The notes beneath the pieces were generated by a model that saw only the letters and a list, made by a program, of their open reading frames with translations, was not told the origin of the DNA and did no database searches. Position numbers and translations under genes: made by a program. DNA of 64,000 nt from positions 124,001 through 188,000 of the forward strand of contig NZ_JAGXJW010000005.1 of NCBI RefSeq assembly GCF_019091135.1, read 5' to 3'. Positions 58,666 to 64,000 of the stretch are shown here, in pieces (the stretch's first letter is position 1; each line of letters starts with the position of its first letter). Source of the stretch: Cohnella sp. GbtcB17 (GTDB lineage: Bacteria > Bacillota > Bacilli > Paenibacillales > Paenibacillaceae).

Positions 58666-59598
58666 TTATACGGCATTACGTTCATGTCGGGCACGGCGTC
58701 TAAACCGCCACATTAACGGACGAATGCCCGATCTAGGGCCGACCAAGCCCCGATACGTAATCTTGCGGTACGACCCGCAGCAGCCGATAAGCTCGGCCAG
58801 TGCCGCGGTGCGGAAAGACAGACGAAAAGCGAACTCGTTCAAATAGGCTTGCAGATGCTTGGGGCCGATCCCGCCGAACGTCCAGGATAGCCATCGCACC
58901 GCGTCCCGCCAGGCTAGATGCAGTGCCGAGCGTCCATGATGGCCGCCCGGGAGTATCGTCGTATGGCCGTCTGCGACATGCAATTGTACAAAACGCTCCG
59001 CCGCTTCCTCGCCGTCCGCAGTGTCTCTTCTGGCCGCGCCGTCCCCTTCGGGCCCGTCGACGGCCTTTATTTTGAGATGGACAAACTGTTCCGCGTCGTT
59101 AATGGTGCCGCCGGCTACGACCGGCTGGGGCTTCAGCGACTGTTGGGCGTTGGGGCTGCCAAGATGCCGATGGTATTCGTAGCCGTAATATTCGCCAAGC
59201 AACTGAACGGTGCCTTCGAGCGGACGCTCGAGATCCCACTGGCCGATGGCATCACGCAGCTTATGATTGATCAGCCACGCGGTCTTATAGGTTACATGGA
59301 TCAGTTCGGCCAGCAGCTTGGCGCTGATGCCGATCTGCATCAAATACATCGCTTGAAACCACTTCGCGAGCGGCGTGCGGGAGCCCTCCAGCACCGTACC
59401 GGCGGTGAGAGAGGTCTGATGGCGGCAAGAGCGACATTCGAAAAGCCGCCGGCCGCGGGACGACACTTCGTAGTAGGAAGGATGCGAGCAGCGGGGGCAG
59501 CGGAAGCCATGCGGCCATTTGGCGGCGAAAAGAGCGCCCGCGCAGTCGTCTTCGCTATAGGCCGGCAAACAATCCCGAATCGAAAAACGGCTGGGCAT
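58666..59598 (-). CDS. IS1595-like transposase relative lacking a clear catalytic Asp
   Basis: About 310 residues from an ATG at 59598 with GGAGGG 6 bases upstream. The N-terminal zinc ribbon is typical of IS1595/ISXO2 (FRCPRCSHPSYYEV and FECRSCRHQTSLTAGTVLEG), followed by KWFQAMYLMQIGISAKLLAE and the late motif HLQAYLNEFAFRLSFR. At the place of the family's first catalytic Asp (VEVDETY-G) the protein reads VQLLGEYYGYEYHRHLG, so that Asp is absent. No terminal inverted repeats or target duplications were noticed. It may be an inactive or domesticated element. It ends right beside the 25-bp array. Confidence 0.7.
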   Translation of the reverse strand: MPSRFSIRDCLPAYSEDDCAGALFAAKWPHGFRCPRCSHPSYYEVSSRGRRLFECRSCRHQTSLTAGTVLEGSRTPLAKWFQAMYLMQIGISAKLLAELIHVTYKTAWLINHKLRDAIGQWDLERPLEGTVQLLGEYYGYEYHRHLGSPNAQQSLKPQPVVAGGTINDAEQFVHLKIKAVDGPEGDGAARRDTADGEEAAERFVQLHVADGHTTILPGGHHGRSALHLAWRDAVRWLSWTFGGIGPKHLQAYLNEFAFRLSFRTAALAELIGCCGSYRKITYRGLVGPRSGIRPLMWRFRRRARHERNAV

Positions 59599-59856
59599 GG
59601 CGATCCCTCCGATAAGAACATTTGTTCTTATTATATCAAAAATCGGATGGATGTAAAGCGAGATTGCCAAGCGAATAAAAAAGTAAAAGTTAAAGCGGGA
59701 GTGCGCGCAAGTCGCCGTTCCTTGCCGAAGGGGATACCGTTAAAACGGCGCGAAAGCAGGTGTGCAGCAGCCGCAGGAAGCGCATTCGAGATGCTCGGCC
59801 CCACGCGAGGCCCGTCAAGCGAGCCGCTCTTTTGGCCGCGTTCGTCCGAAGCAGGC

Positions 59857-60672
59857 TCAACCGCCTTCCGTTCGTTCCTGCTTTCTGAAGGCGCTCGGAT
59901 TTGTTCCCGTCCATTTGCGAAATTGATTCATAAAGTGGTTGTAGTTGTGGAAACCGACGTCGTAGGCGACCTCCGAGGCGCTGCGATCCGTATGCGCAAG
60001 GAGGAGCGTGGCTTGCCGAATTCGCATCCGATTGAGTGCATCGATGACGGACACTCCCGTCTGTTCCTTGAACAAGTGCGACAAACGGGAGGGAGACAGT
60101 CCGATCTCCTTCGACAACGCTTCGATCTGGACGGGGCTGCGCATGTGCTCCGACAAAAAGCGCATGGCTTCCGCGACCCGCGGATCCAGCTTCCGGCTTT
60201 GCCGCTCGGCCAGCAGCATTAATATTTCCCGAAGCGAATTCAGGCACAGATCGTGCCAGTACTCGCTCCTCTCTCGCGAATCGAACAGGATTCTGCGAAA
60301 AGCCTCGTATATTCTCGTTTGCAGGGAACCTTGCTCCAACGCTTGCAAGGACAAGGGCTCGTCCGGCAGCAGCTTTTCCCCGATCGATCGGGGGGAGAAA
60401 TGCGCCCATACGAAGTTCCAGACTTCCCCTTTTATTGTCCCGTACGTATGGGGCGTACCCGCACGCAGCAGAGCGATGTCGCCGCTTGCGCAAGTTTTCT
60501 TTTCGCCGGGAATCGCAAAGTAGCCGCTGCCGTCAAGCGTGTAGGCGATCAGCCAATCTTCCATCCCTCCGGGCCTGTTGGTAATGTAGCCGTCGTCGAC
60601 TTGAAAATGTCCCGCCAGAATAATGCCGGAACTCAATTCGCTATAAGAAGCCGGTTCGTTGTATTTTTCCAC
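59857..60672 (-). CDS. AraC family transcriptional regulator
   Basis: About 271 residues if started at the GTG at 60672, which has GGGAGAG 8 bases upstream; an ATG at 60723 is in frame but has no ribosome site. The N-terminal cupin domain shows DWLIAYTLDGSGYFAIPGEK and ALLRAGTPHTYG. The C-terminal helix-turn-helix pair includes IEALSKEIGLSPSRLSHLFK and SEVAYDVGFHNYNHFMNQFR. It is divergently transcribed from the PhyH-family gene, about 185 bases away, and may regulate it. Inducer unknown. Confidence 0.9.
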   Translation of the reverse strand: MEKYNEPASYSELSSGIILAGHFQVDDGYITNRPGGMEDWLIAYTLDGSGYFAIPGEKKTCASGDIALLRAGTPHTYGTIKGEVWNFVWAHFSPRSIGEKLLPDEPLSLQALEQGSLQTRIYEAFRRILFDSRERSEYWHDLCLNSLREILMLLAERQSRKLDPRVAEAMRFLSEHMRSPVQIEALSKEIGLSPSRLSHLFKEQTGVSVIDALNRMRIRQATLLLAHTDRSASEVAYDVGFHNYNHFMNQFRKWTGTNPSAFRKQERTEGG

Positions 60673-60856
60673 AGATTTTCTCTCCCAGCCGCAGTCGTTT
60701 GTTAATAGCATAGCGCGCGGCATCGCTTAAATCCAGCGGACAGCAGAATCGTGTGAGTGAAAAGCAGGATTGCTACTCCCCGGCGGAGCGCGAAAAAAAT
60801 ATACTGGACCTGCAGGACCCGAGGGCCGGCTTAATCGATTCGGAGGAGGAGAAGAC

Positions 60857-61666
60857 ATGTCGCATGCACTTCAATGCTTGACCGCGGAGCAAAAAAATAA
60901 GTTCGACAAGGAAGGGTTTCTAATCGTAAAGGGGCTGTACGATTCGCAGCAGCTTCAGGAAATCAAGGACACCTTCGAAGAAATCGGCCGCACGGGCGTG
61001 CCGGGCTATTATGAGCCGGACATGACCGCAGGCGACGACGATCCGCTGAAGCGGTATCCAAGGGTGATGCACCCGCACCGGTTCAACGCAACGGCGAAAC
61101 GATACATGCTGCATCGGCCGGTGCTAGCCGTATTGGAGGATTTATACGAGGAGCCGCCGCTTGCCGCGCAAAGCATGTTTTATTACAAGCCTCCCGGCGC
61201 CAAGGGGCAGGCGCTTCATCAGGACAACTTCTACCTGAAGGTGGAGCCCGGCAACTGCATCGCCGCATGGACGGCGGTCGACGGGGCGGACGAGGAGAAC
61301 GGCGGTATGCTGGTCGTGCCGAAAACGCACGATTACGAGATCGTCTGTCCCGAGAGCGCCGATGCGAAGGAATCGTTCACGACCCATTTCGTGAAGCCGC
61401 CGAAGGATCAAAAAGCGATGCCCGTCGTGATGGAGCCGGGAGACGTGCTGTTTTTTAACGGTAACCTCATTCACGGCTCGTACCGCAACAAGACGAAGGA
61501 CCGGTTCCGCAGAGCGTTCATCTGCCACTATGCGAATGCGTCCGCGACGCGCATCGGTCAATATTACCGTCCGCTCTATCGTGCCGACGGGACGGAAGTC
61601 GATCTGGAGCTGAATGCCGACGGGGGACCGTGCGGTGTGGAATTCGAGACATTATATCCGCATTGA
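60857..61666 (+). CDS. Phytanoyl-CoA dioxygenase (PhyH) family protein
   Basis: 269 residues from an ATG with GGAGGAGGAG upstream. Fe(II)/2-oxoglutarate motifs: HQD in GQALHQDNFYLKVEPGN, the distal His in GNLIHGSYRNKTKDRFR, and the 2-oxoglutarate-binding Arg in the same segment. MLVVPKTHDYEIV is typical for the family. It stands alone next to an AraC regulator. Relatives act on ectoine, phosphonates, sugars or fatty acids, so the substrate cannot be inferred. It is only distantly similar to the PhyH protein at 51021. Confidence 0.9.
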   Translation: MSHALQCLTAEQKNKFDKEGFLIVKGLYDSQQLQEIKDTFEEIGRTGVPGYYEPDMTAGDDDPLKRYPRVMHPHRFNATAKRYMLHRPVLAVLEDLYEEPPLAAQSMFYYKPPGAKGQALHQDNFYLKVEPGNCIAAWTAVDGADEENGGMLVVPKTHDYEIVCPESADAKESFTTHFVKPPKDQKAMPVVMEPGDVLFFNGNLIHGSYRNKTKDRFRRAFICHYANASATRIGQYYRPLYRADGTEVDLELNADGGPCGVEFETLYPH

Positions 61667-61690
61667 TGACAAAGATGAGGCGCATCATGG

Positions 61691-61724
61691 ACAGACCCAC
61701 GGCAGAAGAGACCGCGGGTCCTGT
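61691..61724. terminator. Hairpin between convergent genes
   Basis: ACAGACCC-a-CGG (61691-61702) pairs with CCG-c-GGGT-c-CTGT (61712-61724). It has no T-run but lies between the PhyH gene and the converging ABC permease gene. Confidence 0.4.
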
Positions 61725-61756
61725 TCGCGTCAAATGGAACCGGCGAAAATGATGGG

Positions 61757-62602
61757 CTACAGATCCTTCCTGTCGAATGCCCGGCAGCCAAGATAGAGCA
61801 GCAACGCCGCATAAACGACCGTATACAGCAAAAAGGCGTTGGAGGGAACGCTGGGGACAGAAAAGGGTCCCATATAAGTGCCGGTCAATCCGGCCCAATC
61901 CGATCCGCCCATGAGCTCGTACAAGCTTCTCCTGTAGACCGAATCCGTCGGCAGGATCAGCCCGGTCAGCAGGACGAACTTTTCAAGGCCGGGATGCGTT
62001 CCGCCTTCGCTCGATATTCCTTCGATGAGGCCGCTGAAGAGAGCAAGCCCGTAGAGCAGAGCGGCGCAGATGCCGTTGCCCAGCATTGGCAGATAGACGG
62101 AGCCGAGCATGGACAGCGTAAGAAGCAGGAGCGGCATCCAGAGAAACAGGACAAAGCTTCGCAGCAAATCCCCTGCGAACAGGTGGAAGCCGGTAGCGCC
62201 GTGGACGATCCATACCATGGCGACGAACAGCACGGCGCTGTAGGCGGCGATCCACACCGCATGTCCCAGCCATTTGGCCAGATAAAGCTTCCAGCGGGGA
62301 AGCGGGCGCGCGGCGACGGCCAGCAGCAGCCCGTTTTCCTGTTCGCCGGTGACCGTCCCCATCGTAGAGAAAAGTACGAAAAAAGACGCCAGAAACTGCG
62401 CGAAAAAGAGACCGAGCACCATGAACAGCATGCTGTCCATGAGCTTCTTGGCGGCATGGTTCGGCTCCTGCTCGGTCATACCTGTCAGCTCATGGAGTCC
62501 GACGCCGAACAGAAGCAGGAAAAGAACGGTTAATATGAGCGTGACCATAAATACCCGTTTGCGGGTCAGTTCCTTCAACGTGGCAGAGATGTACATGGTC
62601 AT
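61757..62602 (-). CDS. ABC-2 type transporter permease
   Basis: 281 residues from the ATG at 62602, with AAGGAGG 9 bases upstream; this start overlaps the end of the ATPase gene. About six membrane helices are visible: VFMVTLILTVLFLLLFGVGL, LFMVLGLFFAQFLASFFVLF, AVWIAAYSAVLFVAMVWIV and others. The segment TVTGEQENGLLLAVAARPLP is the conserved cytoplasmic loop of ABC-2/NosY-type permeases. It pairs with the ATPase encoded just upstream. The cargo is unknown; such systems may export lipids, peptides or drugs, or act in stress responses. Confidence 0.9.
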   Translation of the reverse strand: MTMYISATLKELTRKRVFMVTLILTVLFLLLFGVGLHELTGMTEQEPNHAAKKLMDSMLFMVLGLFFAQFLASFFVLFSTMGTVTGEQENGLLLAVAARPLPRWKLYLAKWLGHAVWIAAYSAVLFVAMVWIVHGATGFHLFAGDLLRSFVLFLWMPLLLLTLSMLGSVYLPMLGNGICAALLYGLALFSGLIEGISSEGGTHPGLEKFVLLTGLILPTDSVYRRSLYELMGGSDWAGLTGTYMGPFSVPSVPSNAFLLYTVVYAALLLYLGCRAFDRKDL

Positions 62603-63579
62603 CGCGAGTCGCCTCCTTGACGGGAAGCGGCCATCCGGATAAACCAGTCCTCGAGGCTGTTCGCCTCGGGACCGGATTCGTACAGCGTCAGACCGTTTTG
62701 GATAAACAGCGCGCAAAGGTAGCCTGCCTGCTCCCGGCCGGATACGTGCGCGGACAAGACCGCGTTGCCGTTCGCATCGGCCTCGATGAGCCGCAGCGCG
62801 GAGGCGGAAGTTCCTCCGGCGGCTTCGAGGATAGCCGATAGCGTGTCGGGCAGCCAGCCTCCCACCTGGAATCGCCACCGGACGCCGCCGTCGGTCGCGC
62901 CGCCGAGCAGCTCGCGCAGCGAGCCCGAAGCCAGCAGCTCGCCGCCGTACAGGAATGCCGCCTGATCGCACAACGCCTCCACGTCCTCCAGCAGATGCGT
63001 ATTGAGAAACACGGTTACGCCCTTGTCGCGGAGCCGTTTCAGCAGGCTTCTGATCTCGTGCCTGCCGACCGGATCGAGAGCCGAGGCCGGCTCGTCCAGA
63101 ATCACCAGCTCGGGATCGAGGAGCAGCGCCGTGGCGAGGCCCAGCCGCTGCTGCATGCCTTTGGAAAAGCCGCCGATCCGCCGGTCCGCCGCCTCCGCCA
63201 AGCCGACGAGCGCAAGCGTATCCCGCACCCGGCTGCGGAAGGCGGGCGAGCGCGTATCCCGCGGACGCAGTCCGCCCAACCGGCCGTGGAAGCTCAGCAC
63301 CTCGGACGGCGTGAGCCAGTCCTGAAAGCGAAACAGCTCGGGCAAATACCCGAGCTTGCGCCTCGCTTCCGGCCGGCCGAGCGGTTGGCCCAGCATAACG
63401 GCCCGCCCCGAATCGGGGCGGTGAAGGCCGGCGAGCATTTTAACGAAGGTGCTCTTGCCGGCTCCGTTCGGTCCCAGCAGGCCGAAGATGCATCCCTGCG
63501 GCACCTGAAGGGTGACGTTGCGGCAGCCGCCGCGGCCGTCGTACGTTTTGGTCAGATCCGCGGTGTCGATGATCATCAT
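62599..63579 (-). CDS. ABC transporter ATPase (ABC-2/NosF-like)
   Basis: 326 residues; the start is one of two consecutive ATGs (63579 or 63576). Walker A is GLLGPNGAGKSTFVKML, signature GFSKGMQQRLGLATALL, Walker B ELVILDEPASALDPVGR, and the switch His is in FLNTHLLEDVEALC. The C-terminal extension of about 90 residues is usual in this group. It overlaps the permease gene at its end and a lipoprotein-like gene at its start, so the three are translationally coupled. Confidence 0.93.
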   Translation of the reverse strand: MMIIDTADLTKTYDGRGGCRNVTLQVPQGCIFGLLGPNGAGKSTFVKMLAGLHRPDSGRAVMLGQPLGRPEARRKLGYLPELFRFQDWLTPSEVLSFHGRLGGLRPRDTRSPAFRSRVRDTLALVGLAEAADRRIGGFSKGMQQRLGLATALLLDPELVILDEPASALDPVGRHEIRSLLKRLRDKGVTVFLNTHLLEDVEALCDQAAFLYGGELLASGSLRELLGGATDGGVRWRFQVGGWLPDTLSAILEAAGGTSASALRLIEADANGNAVLSAHVSGREQAGYLCALFIQNGLTLYESGPEANSLEDWFIRMAASRQGGDSR

Positions 63580-64000
63580 GGCCCGACAAGCGCCTCCGCC
63601 GTGCGCCTGAAATCGGACGGCGCATTAAAATCGTTTGTTTCGACGCTGAGCAGGCTCATGCGCGCGCCGTCGAGCCAGAGCAGGAAGCGTCTGGCGTCGC
63701 CTTCCGTCATGAGCGCCTCGCGGCCGTTCAGCCGCAGACTCTCGGTCATGCCTTCGCGTGCGGGGACCGGCAGCGTATTTCGCCAGTCGCCGATGGCCGC
63801 CAGCTTGGTGCGCAGGCTGTCCGGCAGCACCGGCAGACCGAGGATCGCCTCGCGGACGACGGCCGCGTCGATGCCGCCCTCTACGGTCAGCGCCGGCTTG
63901 CCGAACTGAAGCAATCGGGCGGGCTTGCCTGCCAGCGAGCCCTCCATGGAGACGCCGTCCGGGATGCTGAGGGTGATCGCTTTGCCGTCCGCCGCGGCCG
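63576..64000 (-). CDS. Partial gene for an uncharacterised protein upstream of the ABC-2 transporter
   Basis: The frame is open from the window edge to the stop at 63576, about 141 residues visible. It includes ALTVEGGIDAAVVREAILGL and GREALMTEGDARRFLLWLDG; the latter with the final FRRTAEALVGP resembles the end of DUF4367/LolA-like domains in anti-sigma or lipoprotein-type proteins. The true start lies outside the window (an internal ATG at 63947 follows open coding). It is coupled to the ATPase gene by overlap, so it probably belongs to the transporter system. Function not assigned. Confidence 0.7.
   Translation of the reverse strand, partial: AAADGKAITLSIPDGVSMEGSLAGKPARLLQFGKPALTVEGGIDAAVVREAILGLPVLPDSLRTKLAAIGDWRNTLPVPAREGMTESLRLNGREALMTEGDARRFLLWLDGARMSLLSVETNDFNAPSDFRRTAEALVGP

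Noticed and set aside
1..64000. tRNA, rRNA, prophage or integrative element
   Set aside because: I saw no tRNA or rRNA sequence, no integrase or phage structural gene and no attachment-site direct repeats; only the two degenerate transposase relatives suggest mobility.

Overview
The window looks like chromosomal DNA of a GC-rich Gram-positive bacterium of the Paenibacillaceae (Paenibacillus or Cohnella type). The reasons are strong AGGAGG-type ribosome binding sites, several GTG and TTG starts, YesM/YesN-type two-component systems, sugar transporters without their own ATPase, secreted multidomain glycosidases and a Bacillus-style puc gene set. This assignment is inference from gene content; no rRNA or tRNA gene is present to confirm it.

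Layout. 1-3419: tail of an unseen gene, a terminator, then an AraC-type response regulator and a YesM-type sensor kinase. 3780-7283: a hybrid sensor protein that has lost the phosphoacceptor residues of both its receiver and its kinase domain, a small DUF6176-like protein and a short IS630-like transposase relative. 7284-15411: a secreted GH28-like protein with two C-terminal modules, an AT-rich orphan 690-residue protein, and an AraC regulator divergent from a GH127 beta-L-arabinofuranosidase.

15491-43938 is the core: a purine / N-heterocycle catabolic supercluster of about 28 kb. A PucR regulator diverges from about 25 collinear genes. These encode a CocE-like hydrolase, a cytosine-deaminase-like amidohydrolase, a WrbA-like flavoprotein, a NitT/TauT-type ABC ATPase and permease, a RutB/isochorismatase-like hydrolase, a cupin, an amidase, a creatininase-like protein, a fumarylacetoacetase-like protein, an FAD oxidase and an 8-oxoguanine-deaminase-like amidohydrolase. 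Then follow the recognisable purine genes: XdhC/PucA, PucB, the three xanthine dehydrogenase subunits, guanine deaminase, OHCU decarboxylase, uricase, HIU hydrolase and allantoinase. A further amidohydrolase, a Rieske oxygenase and a solute-binding lipoprotein close the cluster. Guanine to xanthine, urate, 5-hydroxyisourate, OHCU, allantoin and allantoate is therefore covered. Many linked enzymes are not needed for that route and suggest extra substrates, perhaps methylated or otherwise substituted purines. Sites resembling the TnrA/GlnR nitrogen-control box (TGTNA-N7-TNACA) occur at all four main promoter regions, which suggests control by nitrogen supply.

44108-58059 is a polysaccharide-utilisation locus: response regulator and sensor kinase, two CUT1 permeases and a binding lipoprotein (no ATPase), a PhyH-family oxygenase, a secreted agarase-like glycosidase with a golvesin-type C-terminal domain, and a secreted beta-propeller protein ending in a FIMAH-like domain. 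58250-58660 is a degenerate tandem array of 16 units with a period of about 25 bp, next to an IS1595-like transposase relative that seems to lack a catalytic Asp. The window ends with an AraC regulator divergent from a second PhyH-family gene, and a minus-strand operon of an ABC-2 permease, its ATPase and a partial lipoprotein-like gene. The most unusual items are the extended purine cluster with its non-purine enzymes and Rieske oxygenase, the doubly degenerate hybrid kinase, an apparent ATC start codon, the 25-bp array and the AT-rich orphan gene.
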